A stretch of 64,000 nt of DNA from an uncultured Acidobacteriia bacterium (lineage in GTDB: Bacteria; Acidobacteriota; Terriglobia; Bryobacterales; Bryobacteraceae). Of the stretch, positions 51,670 to 60,539 are shown one piece after another. The stretch covers positions 1 through 64,000 of the forward strand of contig CAIYVZ010000206.1 in assembly GCA_903929755.1 (NCBI GenBank), given 5' to 3'. The notes beneath the pieces are model-generated. The model was not told the origin of the DNA, searched no databases, and worked only from the letters and a program-made list of their open reading frames with translations. Every line of letters starts with the position of its first letter. The stretch's first letter is position 1. The position numbers were made by a program, and so were the translations under genes.

Positions 51670-53721
51670 ATGAGATTCGCGCTCGCCCTTTTGGCGGCAC
51701 TTCCGCTCTTCGGAGCTGCGCCGTTCACCCTGGAACAAGTCCTGGGCTCTCCGTTCGTCGAAAATCTGGTCGCGTCGCCGAAAGCGGACGCCATCGCCTG
51801 GGCTTCAAACACAAAGGGCATCCGCAGCATCATGGTGGCCCGTGCACCGGGCTTTGAAACCACCGCCGTAACGAAATTCACTGAGGACGACGGGCAGGAA
51901 CTCAGCGAAATTACCTGGCTCCCCAACGGTTCCGCCGTAATCTTCACGCGAGGCGGCGAAGCCAACGGCAAAGGCGAAGTCCCCAATCCCCGCAGTAACC
52001 CGGCAGGCGTCCGCCAGGAAGTCTGGCTCGCGCCAATCGGCGGCACACCCCGCAAGCTGGGCAACGGCAATTCCCCGGCGGTTTCTCCCGACAGTGCCAC
52101 CGCCGTCTGGATTTCCGGTGGCCAGGTCTGGTCCTCGCTCTTAACGGCAGACAGCAAAGCCGCCCAGCTCATCCATGCCCGCGGGACTGCCGAAAGCCTC
52201 GCCTTCTCCCCAAACGGAGCCCACCTCGCCTTCCGCAGCAATCGCGGCGACCACGCCTTCATCGGTGTCTACACCCTGCGCGACAAAACCCTCTCTTTCG
52301 TCGATCCCAGCGTTGATCGTGACGAAGCCCCCGTCTGGTCGCCCTCCGGTGACCGCATCGCCTTCCTCCGCATCCCCGCCTCCCGCACCGCCGGAGCCTG
52401 GGGCCCGAAACGCACCGCCGAACCCTGGTCCATTCGCATCGCCGACGTGAAGACCGGCAAAGGCAAAGAAATCTTCCATGCAGATCCCGGCATGGGCAGC
52501 GTGTTCCACGCCATGACGGCGGAAAACCAGCTTCTCTGGGGAGCCGATAACCACCTGGTCTTCCCCTGGGAGCGCGACGGCTGGCAGCACCTGTATTCGA
52601 TCTCTACCGAAGGGGGCAAGCCAACCGCGCTTACCCCAGGCGAGTTCGAAATCGAGCACGTAGCCCTCGCGCCCGACCGCGAAGCCGCCATTTACTCCTC
52701 TAATAGCGGAGACCCGGACCGCCGCCACCTCTGGCGCGTCCCCGTCGCAGGCGGTGCCCCCCAGCCGATAACCTCCGGCAAAGGCATCGAGTGGGCTCCG
52801 GCGCCGCTCACCGGCGGCCTGATCGCCACCCTCCGGTCCGACGCGCAAGGCCCCGCGCGCCCCGCCATCATCGACGCCGCCGGCAAATTCCGCGATCTTG
52901 GGACCCTGCCCGCCGACTTCCCAGCCGCCTCACTTGTAGCGCCACAGCAGGTCATCTTCCCCGCCGCCGACGGCATGCAGATCCACGGCCAGCTCTTCCT
53001 GCCGCCCAACGCAGCAGCCGGACGCCATCCCGCCGTCATCTTCTTCCACGGAGGCTCCCGCCGCCAGATGCTTCTCGGCTGGCACTACATGTTCTATTAC
53101 CACCAGGCATACGGCTTCAATCAGTACCTGGCCAGCCAGGGCTACGTGGTTTTATCGGTGAATTACCGCAGCGGCGTCGGCTACGGCGAGCAATTCCGCG
53201 AAGCTCAACACTACGGAGCCACCGGAGGCAGTGAATACAACGACGTGATGGGAGCCGGCCTCTTCATGCGCAACCGCCCGGACGTCGATGGCGCCCGGAT
53301 CGGCCTCTGGGGTGGCTCCTACGGCGGCTATCTCACCGCGCTCGGCCTCGCCCGCGCCTCCGACATGTTCGCCGTTGGCGTCGATCTCCACGGCGTCCAT
53401 GAATGGAATCTGGAAATCTCCAACCTCGCCCAAATCTGGAAACCGGAAGATCGCCTCGAAATCGCGCGCGTCGCCCATGAATCGTCCCCCATGGCCTCCA
53501 TCCAGACCTGGAAATCCCCGGTTCTGCTCATCCAGGGCGATGACGACCGCAACGTCCCTTTCTCAGAAACCGTGCAGCTTGCCGAAGCCCTGCGCAAGCA
53601 GGGCGTCTACTTCGAGCAACTCATCTTCCCCGACGAAATCCACGACTTCCTGCTGCACCGCAACTGGCTGAAGGCCTATACGGCGGCCGACGAATTTCTG
53701 GGGCGTTACCTGAAACGCTGA
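51670..53721 (+). CDS. S9 family peptidase, secreted
   Basis: 683 residues with a signal peptide (MRFALALLAALPLFGA). A beta-propeller built from TolB-like repeats (ITWLPNGSAVIFT, VSPDSATAVWISG, FSPNGAHLAFRSN, WSPSGDRIAFLR) occupies residues ~20-420. The C-terminal alpha/beta hydrolase has the nucleophile Ser550 in GGSYGGY, Asp626 in GDDDRNVPF and His658 in DEIHDF. It is a dipeptidyl or acylaminoacyl peptidase type of enzyme cleaving short peptides outside the cytoplasm. Start fixed by the signal peptide. Confidence 0.92.
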   Translation: MRFALALLAALPLFGAAPFTLEQVLGSPFVENLVASPKADAIAWASNTKGIRSIMVARAPGFETTAVTKFTEDDGQELSEITWLPNGSAVIFTRGGEANGKGEVPNPRSNPAGVRQEVWLAPIGGTPRKLGNGNSPAVSPDSATAVWISGGQVWSSLLTADSKAAQLIHARGTAESLAFSPNGAHLAFRSNRGDHAFIGVYTLRDKTLSFVDPSVDRDEAPVWSPSGDRIAFLRIPASRTAGAWGPKRTAEPWSIRIADVKTGKGKEIFHADPGMGSVFHAMTAENQLLWGADNHLVFPWERDGWQHLYSISTEGGKPTALTPGEFEIEHVALAPDREAAIYSSNSGDPDRRHLWRVPVAGGAPQPITSGKGIEWAPAPLTGGLIATLRSDAQGPARPAIIDAAGKFRDLGTLPADFPAASLVAPQQVIFPAADGMQIHGQLFLPPNAAAGRHPAVIFFHGGSRRQMLLGWHYMFYYHQAYGFNQYLASQGYVVLSVNYRSGVGYGEQFREAQHYGATGGSEYNDVMGAGLFMRNRPDVDGARIGLWGGSYGGYLTALGLARASDMFAVGVDLHGVHEWNLEISNLAQIWKPEDRLEIARVAHESSPMASIQTWKSPVLLIQGDDDRNVPFSETVQLAEALRKQGVYFEQLIFPDEIHDFLLHRNWLKAYTAADEFLGRYLKR

Positions 53722-53829
53722 GGTCATTTTGAGCACCCGAACGCCCCCTGGTACCATGAAGTCAACGAGTTGTAACAGAATTTCACTAGTCATATCCTCT
53801 TTCGCTTCATTTCTTGCTACGGTGACATA

Positions 53830-54924
53830 TTGGACTATCACATCAGATTGGGATCTGTACTTGGGTTCGTGCAGCGATCGGCAAAAGCTCTTGGTGTTTA
53901 CCTGCCTGGGCACGAGGTGGCGGAGGTCTCGAACAAGCTGGAGGCATTTCGCCTCTTCGCCTATGTAGAGCAGGAACTCGGGTTTCCCCCGACCCTGCCG
54001 TCTCTTCCGGACCTGGTCCGCCTGGCGGAGCCACTGCCACCTTTGCAGAGAAGCTTTGCGCTGGAAGGCATCGCGCATTATTACGCGAACAACGTAGCCC
54101 CCGAGAATTTCGAAGGCGGACTATTGGCGGATCCCGCGCTCCCCGAGACCGCGATGGTGCCCATGCACGCCGGCATGGGGATTTCCTTTGCGACGGCCGC
54201 GCTTGCTGACCTGGGCCTTTCACCGTCCGCCGCGGAATTGCACGACGCGCTGGGCGGGTTTATTCAGCGTTGCCACGAGCATTCCCGTCCCGGATGGCAT
54301 AACAGCGCCATTGAGGCCATGGGGCTCACGGTCCGAACGCTTCATCCTCACCTTCGCATGCCCGTGAGCGAGGCGCTGGGTGAAATCGACCCTTCCGCAC
54401 AGCACCTGTTCTGGCATGGTGTCGGCCGGTCACTGTACTTTATTCCCAAAAACTTCCTGACTTTTGGAGGCTCCCACGAGCGCGCGCTGGAGTCGGCGAT
54501 CGACGAAGCCCCCACGCCGGAATGCTGTTCCAACGCAGTGGCTGGCCTCGTGTGGGCCGTCACCCTGGTCAATATCAAATGCCCCGGGATTGTGGAGAAT
54601 CTTCTGCAGAAATGCGGCCCCTTCCAAATGCCGCTAGCTTTCACGAACGGCGTTGTCTCTGCCCTGATGGTCTGGAAGCACATGGTGCCGGACGGCGAGG
54701 GAGTTCTTGCGCCTTACCTGCAGGGTATTTCGCCCGGCGGCATCCATTTCGGACGCTGGAATGACCTCATCGCGGAGCCGGCCAGAGAGGCGTTTGTCGA
54801 AACCTTCCCCGTGTTAACCACCCCGGTGGCACCCGGTCAGCCGCCCGCCGGAACCCCCACCATCGCAGACCTCTTCCAGTACCATGAGACTGGCATGAAC
54901 CCGCACCTTTCCCTCGGCTCATGA
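53830..54924 (+). CDS. Unknown protein with faint DUF1702 resemblance
   Basis: 364 residues, soluble, starting at TTG 53830; no ATG or GTG is available between the in-frame stop at 53773 and this codon, and GGTGA lies just upstream. Blocks LQRSFALEGIAHYYANN, MHAGMGISFATAALADLGL, LFWHGVGRSLYFIPKNFLTF and CCSNAVAGLVWAVTLVN follow the order and shape of DUF1702 proteins (enediyne E3/UnbL type: a buried EGxA, GxGWAxA and GxGRxLWF), but similarity is faint. Its stop overlaps the ATG of the UbiB-like gene (ATGA), so the two proteins are co-translated. No catalytic residues are recognised. Confidence 0.6.
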   Translation: MDYHIRLGSVLGFVQRSAKALGVYLPGHEVAEVSNKLEAFRLFAYVEQELGFPPTLPSLPDLVRLAEPLPPLQRSFALEGIAHYYANNVAPENFEGGLLADPALPETAMVPMHAGMGISFATAALADLGLSPSAAELHDALGGFIQRCHEHSRPGWHNSAIEAMGLTVRTLHPHLRMPVSEALGEIDPSAQHLFWHGVGRSLYFIPKNFLTFGGSHERALESAIDEAPTPECCSNAVAGLVWAVTLVNIKCPGIVENLLQKCGPFQMPLAFTNGVVSALMVWKHMVPDGEGVLAPYLQGISPGGIHFGRWNDLIAEPAREAFVETFPVLTTPVAPGQPPAGTPTIADLFQYHETGMNPHLSLGS

Positions 54925-56597
54925 GTTCCATCCAGCCAATCATTGACTACGCCAAACGGATGCTTCAGATCATGGGGGTTATGGCCTCTCAGATCGCGAA
55001 GCTGGCTGCGCGGAACCTGCGGGGGCTGCCCCTCGAAGGCCCCGACCTGCTGCGGGAAGGTTTTGAGAAGGCCGGCGGAACCTTCGTGAAGTTCGGCCAG
55101 ATTCTGGCCCTCCAGGTGGATACGCTCCCGCGCGAGTACTGTACCGCCCTCATGGCGCTGCTGGACCGAATGCCAACCGCGAGCAGGGAAGAGGTCCTCC
55201 GTACTTTTCAGGAAGAGCTCAAAGCAGCACCTGAATCGCTGTATCTTGATTTCGACTATGAGGCCATCGCGTCCGCTTCCATCGGCCAGGTTCACCGGGC
55301 ACGGCTTCACGATGGAACCCAGGTGGCGATTAAGGTTCAGCGCCCTAAAGTCCACCAGGATTTCCATCGCGACGTCCTCGTGATGCGTGGCTTCATCTGG
55401 CTCGTGTTCGCGCTGCGAATCCGGAGCCTCTACTTCATGCGGGATCCCATTCGTGAACTCGGCCACTGGACCGACGACGAACTGGACTACCGGAGAGAAG
55501 CCGCGCACTGCAACCTGCTCGCCCAAAACGCCGAAGGTTCCACCACGGAGCGGATTCCAAAAATCTACTGGGAACTGACCACTCCACGGGTCCTCACTAT
55601 GGAGTTCCTCGAAGGTCCCAATGTTTCCACGTACCTCAAATACGTCAAAAACGGCGACCACGAAGCGATCGGCAAACTGCGGGAAGCAGGTTTCGATCCG
55701 GCGATTTTCACCGGCAACGTCATCACGAACTTCCTTCGTGACGCCTTTCGGCATGGCGTTTTCCACGCCGACCTCCATCCTGCGAATCTCCTGATCCTGC
55801 CCAACAACGTGGTAGGGTACGTCGATTTCGGCATTGTGGCTTCGCTCACCCCCGAGGCCCGCCGGAAACAGATTGAGCTGACGCTTGCCTATGCGTCCGG
55901 CGATCCCGACGCGATTTACCGCGAGTTCATCAACATCTGCAAACCCAGCGGCGATGTGGATTTCGACGGCATCCGCCGCCAGATCGCCCAAATGACCCGG
56001 AACTGGTACGACGAACCGACCATTACCGGCAACGTCCGCTTCCGCGTCACCGTAACAGCGGCCATGATGGACCTTCTGACGGTCTGCCGCGACTATGGCA
56101 TCCTGGTCGATCAGGAGATGATCAAGTACATTCGCTCGACCATTCTGGTGGACGGTCTGGTGTCGCTGATCGCGCCCGGTCTGGATATTGCTGACTCTCT
56201 CCGCACAGTGGTGGAGGAGTATCTGATCGCACAGGCGCGCAGCAAGATACTCTCCCGCGCCGGGGGTTTATCCATGCTCACCGATCTGGTTATCTGGATG
56301 AAAATGGGTCCCGCCGCCATGCTCCGTTCTCTGGACATGGTGGAACGGCGTCAGCTTCGCCTGCGGGGCAGTGCCGGCCACGGACCGGGCAACGCACCGG
56401 GCCAGCAGCGCCTGAGTCGGCGGACCGCGGCGGTGCGTGCGGTATGGACTGTAGCCATCGTTTTCCTGGCGCTGGGAGGGGGACTTCCCTCCTGGCAGGC
56501 CACGCCGGGCCTCGCGGTCCTGGCGGTCGTTTTCGTCGCATCCTGGACACTTTGGATGCTCCTCCTGCTGCGCCGACTGGATACCCGGTTTGACTAA
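54921..56597 (+). CDS. UbiB/ABC1 (AarF) family atypical kinase
   Basis: 558 residues with all hallmarks of the family: the KxGQ motif FVKFGQILALQVDTLP (Lys57, Gln60), the Ala-rich loop ASASIGQVHRA, the ATP lysine VAIKVQRP (Lys138), the catalytic loop HADLHPAN (Asp284) and DFG (Asp302). Two C-terminal membrane helices (VAIVFLALGGGLPSW and LAVLAVVFVASWTLWMLLLL) anchor it. UbiB proteins act as ATPases that make membrane prenyl lipids such as quinones accessible to enzymes. It overlaps the unknown gene before it by four bases and the pseudokinase after it by eight. No quinone-biosynthesis gene lies nearby. Confidence 0.9.
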   Translation: MSSIQPIIDYAKRMLQIMGVMASQIAKLAARNLRGLPLEGPDLLREGFEKAGGTFVKFGQILALQVDTLPREYCTALMALLDRMPTASREEVLRTFQEELKAAPESLYLDFDYEAIASASIGQVHRARLHDGTQVAIKVQRPKVHQDFHRDVLVMRGFIWLVFALRIRSLYFMRDPIRELGHWTDDELDYRREAAHCNLLAQNAEGSTTERIPKIYWELTTPRVLTMEFLEGPNVSTYLKYVKNGDHEAIGKLREAGFDPAIFTGNVITNFLRDAFRHGVFHADLHPANLLILPNNVVGYVDFGIVASLTPEARRKQIELTLAYASGDPDAIYREFINICKPSGDVDFDGIRRQIAQMTRNWYDEPTITGNVRFRVTVTAAMMDLLTVCRDYGILVDQEMIKYIRSTILVDGLVSLIAPGLDIADSLRTVVEEYLIAQARSKILSRAGGLSMLTDLVIWMKMGPAAMLRSLDMVERRQLRLRGSAGHGPGNAPGQQRLSRRTAAVRAVWTVAIVFLALGGGLPSWQATPGLAVLAVVFVASWTLWMLLLLRRLDTRFD

Positions 56598-58161
56598 ACA
56601 CGAAACCAACGCCGACAATGTCTTCCGCCGGTTTGGCCTGGAAGCGCCCGGGCTTCTGGGTGGCCTTGCCGTACCACCCCGCAGCGACGGGATCGGTGCC
56701 GGCGAAAAACTCAAAGACGCCTTAGAACAACTTGGCGGAATCTACCTTGCGTTCGCGGAATTTCTGCTGTGGCGGTCGGATCTGCTCGGCGTGGACTACC
56801 TGATGGCTCTCCGCAAAGTGCGGCCCGACTGTCAACCGGTACCCCGCGACACCGCCGTGGCTCTCATCCGTCAGGAACTGGGCGAAAAGGCCAACGAAGT
56901 GGTCGGCGAAATGGAGACCCAACCCGTCTGGTCCACGCTCTCCCGCACGGCCTGGCTCAGCCGGTACTGCGGTTCCACAGTGGTGGTTCAGGTGGCCCAG
57001 GAACCTTTCCCGGAAGCCGAACTGGCCCGGTTTGAAACCGGTATCCGGTACCTGGGCGGTACAGATGTCCGCCAGGTGGCTGCGCCGGAGATTATTGCGG
57101 AATTCCGCAGCTGGCTGCGTCAGGCCGAATCCTGCGTCACCGAACGTTCCTACCTGGAGGTGCTCGGCCGCGTCAGTGGCGACACCATGGTCGCGTATCC
57201 GGTCCTGATACCGGAGATTTCTACCAGTCGCGTCCTGTGCTGGCCGTGGATCGAAGGAGAGACCGTGAGTTCGCTGGTCCGCCGCGGCTCTGTGGACGCG
57301 GTCACTCAGGTTGCGATGACCGTCCTCGAACAGTTCTGCAGCCTTTCTGTCGTCGATGCGGAACTCGATTGGGACGCCATGGTGCTGCCGGAAGGTGGTA
57401 AGCGCCTCGCCGTGCGGCGTGTGAGCCACCCTCTGGCGATCCCGTCGTCGCAGGTCAATGCGGGCATGAAGTACCTGGCTGCGGTCCTGGAGGGACGCAC
57501 TTCCCTCGCGGTCCAGACGCTGGTGAAGCTGACGGTCGGCAAGTCAACGGCAAATCTGGAGTCCTCACTCCTGGGCCTGATGTCTGCCCTGGAACCGGAG
57601 TTGAAGGTGAACCTGTGGTTCCCGGAATCGGCCGCGGCGTTTGAGAGCAACTGGCAGGCCCTGGCCCACTTGGGCGGCGGCAGGCCCCTGTACCTCAATT
57701 GCCTCCATCGAAATCTGATGGCGGTGGGCTATTGGACAGCCGAAGCCGTCGCCGCCGGCGGAACAGCCGCTGACACCATCGCGGATGCCCATTGGCCCGT
57801 GGTGGAGCGGATGGTGAAGCTGAATGCCTCCAGGTTCCTGAAACCTGAAGTGCTGACCGAGTGGGCGGTCGGCCTGGGCTTGCTGGGCTTCGGAGCTGTC
57901 CGCGAAGCCAACCGGTTTGCGGAGGAAGTCCGCGACAACAGCGTCACGCTGGAAGTGGACCTGGGGGCGGGCCGAAAGCCGGCCCGGGGACACGGCGGCA
58001 GTTCCATCCTCCGACAATTACTGATTGCCGGCCTCCTCGCCGCCCTGCTGTTCATTCTGCGCTGGGGCGGAACTGTGAACCCTGGGGCGCAGGGAATCCT
58101 GGTCGTGGCGGGCTCCTTGATCCTGGTGGCGCTGTTCTGGGCGGTCGCGCGAATCCGATAG
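56590..58161 (+). CDS. UbiB/ABC1-like pseudokinase
   Basis: 523 residues from TTG 56590, inside the end of the UbiB-like gene. It keeps the family outline: LGGIYLAFAEFLLWRSDLLG aligns with the KxGQ region, PVWSTLSRTAWLSRYCGS with the Ala-rich loop, VVVQVAQEPF with the ATP-lysine strand, ISTSRVLCWPWIEGETVSSLV with the hinge, and two C-terminal membrane helices remain. Every functional residue is gone: no KxGQ, Gln in place of the ATP lysine, and LSVVDAELDWDAM where HxDxHPxN should be, with no DFG. It therefore cannot act as a kinase or ATPase and probably serves as a scaffold or regulator of the upstream kinase. Confidence 0.75.
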   Translation: MTKHETNADNVFRRFGLEAPGLLGGLAVPPRSDGIGAGEKLKDALEQLGGIYLAFAEFLLWRSDLLGVDYLMALRKVRPDCQPVPRDTAVALIRQELGEKANEVVGEMETQPVWSTLSRTAWLSRYCGSTVVVQVAQEPFPEAELARFETGIRYLGGTDVRQVAAPEIIAEFRSWLRQAESCVTERSYLEVLGRVSGDTMVAYPVLIPEISTSRVLCWPWIEGETVSSLVRRGSVDAVTQVAMTVLEQFCSLSVVDAELDWDAMVLPEGGKRLAVRRVSHPLAIPSSQVNAGMKYLAAVLEGRTSLAVQTLVKLTVGKSTANLESSLLGLMSALEPELKVNLWFPESAAAFESNWQALAHLGGGRPLYLNCLHRNLMAVGYWTAEAVAAGGTAADTIADAHWPVVERMVKLNASRFLKPEVLTEWAVGLGLLGFGAVREANRFAEEVRDNSVTLEVDLGAGRKPARGHGGSSILRQLLIAGLLAALLFILRWGGTVNPGAQGILVVAGSLILVALFWAVARIR

Positions 58162-58242
58162 GGAGTTCGGGAGCCGTTCAGAAGAAAACAGGAATAGCCT
58201 GAGAATTATTGCCCTCGCGCGCCACTTCGTCAGTAGCCCGAG

Positions 58243-58703
58243 ATGCAGCGCTTTGACATCACGCTGAAGACCATGCTCCAGCGCCAACTGCAAGGGGGCG
58301 CTCTGGCCCGTCTCCTGGGCTTTTCCATCCGTGAATGGCTGGATGCCGAACTGCCCGAGGCTGGCCTGCCGGAAAAACGAGTGAGGACAGCCAGGATGCG
58401 GGCCTGCGCCAGTTTGGGAGCATAATAGAGGAAGAGATCAAGAAAATGCCGATTGTGATCGACCTGAATACGCATACCGTCTTCGGCCCCCATTACCGCC
58501 GGGGCCTGAAAGAAGGTATTGAGGAAGGCGTGGGTCAAGGTATCCGTCAGAACTTAACAAGTCTGATCACCCACCGCTTTGGCAAGATCCCGGCCCGGTA
58601 CGCCCGGCGGCTGAACGCCATGTCGTCTACCGAACTACAGGCGCTCTCAGATCGGCTATTCAGTGCCGGAACCATCAGCGAGCTCTTCGGCCCGCCCGCC
58701 TAA
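58243..58703 (+). pseudogene. Rpn/DUF4351-type nuclease pseudogene
   Basis: Starts MQRFDITLKTMLQR and RLLGFSIREWLDAELPEAG, the N-terminus of Rpn-like PD-(D/E)XK family proteins, then shifts frame near 58380 and continues FGSIIEEEIKKMPIVIDL and GLKEGIEEGVGQGIRQNL to the family C-terminus (ALSDRLFSAGTISELFG). About 150 residues in the middle, including the nuclease core, are missing. Such genes are mobile and frequently decay. Confidence 0.65.
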
Positions 58704-58757
58704 TAGCCACTTCCGTATCTGGTCTGTTCCGACACGATAGACGCAGAAGCTCTTCCG

Positions 58758-59111
58758 TTACTTCGCCAATGTGAAGTTGATCTGAACCGTCGTCAGCACT
58801 TCCACCGGCTCGCCGTTCAACAAAGTCGGCTTATACTGCCACTGCTTCACCGCCTCAATCGCCGCGTCGGAAAACTCGTGGGGAACGCTGGTGTCCCGAA
58901 CGCTGATCGTCACGGGCACGCCCTCTTTTGAGATCGTCACGTCCAGCATCACTGTCGCCTCCAGGCCCTGAGCTTTCATGGCCACCGGATAGACCGGGTT
59001 CACTTTCTTCGCGATGTTGGCCGCCTGCACGTTGCCGCCAACGCGAATCGGTTGCGCAAATGCCCCCACCGTGAGAGCCACCACCAGCAGGGTCTTCAGA
59101 ACTTTGTTCAT
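58758..59111 (-). CDS. TonB C-terminal domain protein
   Basis: 117 residues from ATG 59111 (MNKVLKTLLVVALTVGAFAQ); a longer in-frame reading to 59204 lacks a signal at its start. The mature part is a TonB C-terminal domain: KKVNPVYPVAMKAQGLEATVMLDVTI and FSDAAIEAVKQWQYKPTLLNGEPV. There is no N-terminal anchor other than the signal and no proline-rich spacer, so it is a free periplasmic domain rather than a normal TonB. Acidobacteria have many such energy-transducer-like proteins of unknown role. Confidence 0.8.
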   Translation of the reverse strand: MNKVLKTLLVVALTVGAFAQPIRVGGNVQAANIAKKVNPVYPVAMKAQGLEATVMLDVTISKEGVPVTISVRDTSVPHEFSDAAIEAVKQWQYKPTLLNGEPVEVLTTVQINFTLAK

Positions 59112-59270
59112 TACTGGAGAATATCCGATCTCGCGCCGCAATACCAGCCATACAGAGTGGCCCGTGGCGCTCATTCTGCCCTTCGCCTTGAATTCACACC
59201 GCAAGCCCTGTTAGAATGCGACTGCAATCGTGCTTGCATATTACGCAAGCGAAAACGGAGTTCGGTATAC

Positions 59271-60539
59271 ATGTCAAAGAAGACCACGGTAGGCATTGCC
59301 CACTCGGACGCCGATCTCGGCAAACCCGGCGAATACACCCGCGAGCAGCTGGATCGCGTGAAGGAAATGATCCGGGGCATCGCCGATCAGACCATGGGCG
59401 GCATGCACAAGATCGTCAAGAAGGGCGACAAGGTCCTAATCAAGATCAACACCGTCATCCCCATCGACCCGAACGAGGGGTTCACCACCGATCCACGCAT
59501 GCTGGAAGCGCTCATCGAACTCGTCCAGGAACAGCAGCCCTCGCGCATCCGGATCGGCGAACGCTGCGCCATGGGCGGCGATACGAAGAATGCCATGGAC
59601 GTCTGCGGGATCACCGCCGTGGCGGAACGCACCGGAGTTGAACTCTGCCCGTTCGACAACGAGCCGTTCGACATGTTCAAGATCGACCGGCCCATTAGTT
59701 TCAACGAATTCCCCGTCCCGCGCGCCGTCCTCGAAGCCGATTGCTACATCGGCCTCCCGAAGATGAAGGTCCACCTCCACACCACCTTCACCGGTGCCAT
59801 GAAGCTCCAGTTTGGCAACCTGCCCGACTATGACTGGATGGTCCGCTGCCACAAAGATGACATCTACCAGAAGATCTGCAACCTGACGCTGGCCGCCAAA
59901 CCCACCTGGTTCATCATGGATTCCCTCTACGCCTGCCAGGGCAACGGCCCTTTCAGCGCGTATCGTGACGATCTGATCAAGGATTTCAACACCCTCTGCG
60001 GCGGCCCCGATCCCGTTGCCGTCGATACCATCTGCGAAGCCCTCATGGACTGGGAAGACCCGGGTACCAACGTCCCCTCCACCATCCTGGGCGCCGCCGA
60101 CGGCCTCGGCACCAATAACATGGACGAGATCGAACTCACTGGCGCCCCGCTCGACAAAGTGAAGCGCCGCTTCCGCCGCCAGAACAATAAGCTGCAGGGT
60201 TCCTTCAAGAATGTGAACGTGGTGATGGGCTCCACCTGCGAAGCCGGCTGCAAGGCCATCCTGCGGATTCAGCTCGATCAGGCTAAAGCCGCCGGAACTC
60301 TCGACAACCTGAAGCGCCCGGTCCACATTTTCACCGGCCTCCAGTTCGAAGAGATCAAGCCGGTTGACGGCGACGTCATCCTCTTCGGCGATTGCGCTAA
60401 ACCACTTCTGGAGCGCTTCCCCAACGCGAAGTACTGGGGCGCCACCGAAGAGCACCCCAACTGCACCCCCATTTGGGCCAACATCCCTTCGCGTTCCATC
60501 GCGAACTACCTGCAAACGTTAACGGAGATATCGAGTTGA
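59271..60539 (+). CDS. DUF362 domain protein
   Basis: 422 residues, no signal peptide. VLIKINTVIPIDPNEGFTTDP, IRIGERCAMGGDTKNAM, CYIGLPKMKVHLHTTFTGAMK and GGPDPVAVDTICEALM are the DUF362 blocks (a fold related to LarA-like or uncharacterised metal proteins). Scattered cysteines are present but no ferredoxin-type cluster. Its TGA overlaps the TTG start of the transketolase gene, so the products are made together. The family has no assigned reaction. Confidence 0.8.
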   Translation: MSKKTTVGIAHSDADLGKPGEYTREQLDRVKEMIRGIADQTMGGMHKIVKKGDKVLIKINTVIPIDPNEGFTTDPRMLEALIELVQEQQPSRIRIGERCAMGGDTKNAMDVCGITAVAERTGVELCPFDNEPFDMFKIDRPISFNEFPVPRAVLEADCYIGLPKMKVHLHTTFTGAMKLQFGNLPDYDWMVRCHKDDIYQKICNLTLAAKPTWFIMDSLYACQGNGPFSAYRDDLIKDFNTLCGGPDPVAVDTICEALMDWEDPGTNVPSTILGAADGLGTNNMDEIELTGAPLDKVKRRFRRQNNKLQGSFKNVNVVMGSTCEAGCKAILRIQLDQAKAAGTLDNLKRPVHIFTGLQFEEIKPVDGDVILFGDCAKPLLERFPNAKYWGATEEHPNCTPIWANIPSRSIANYLQTLTEISS

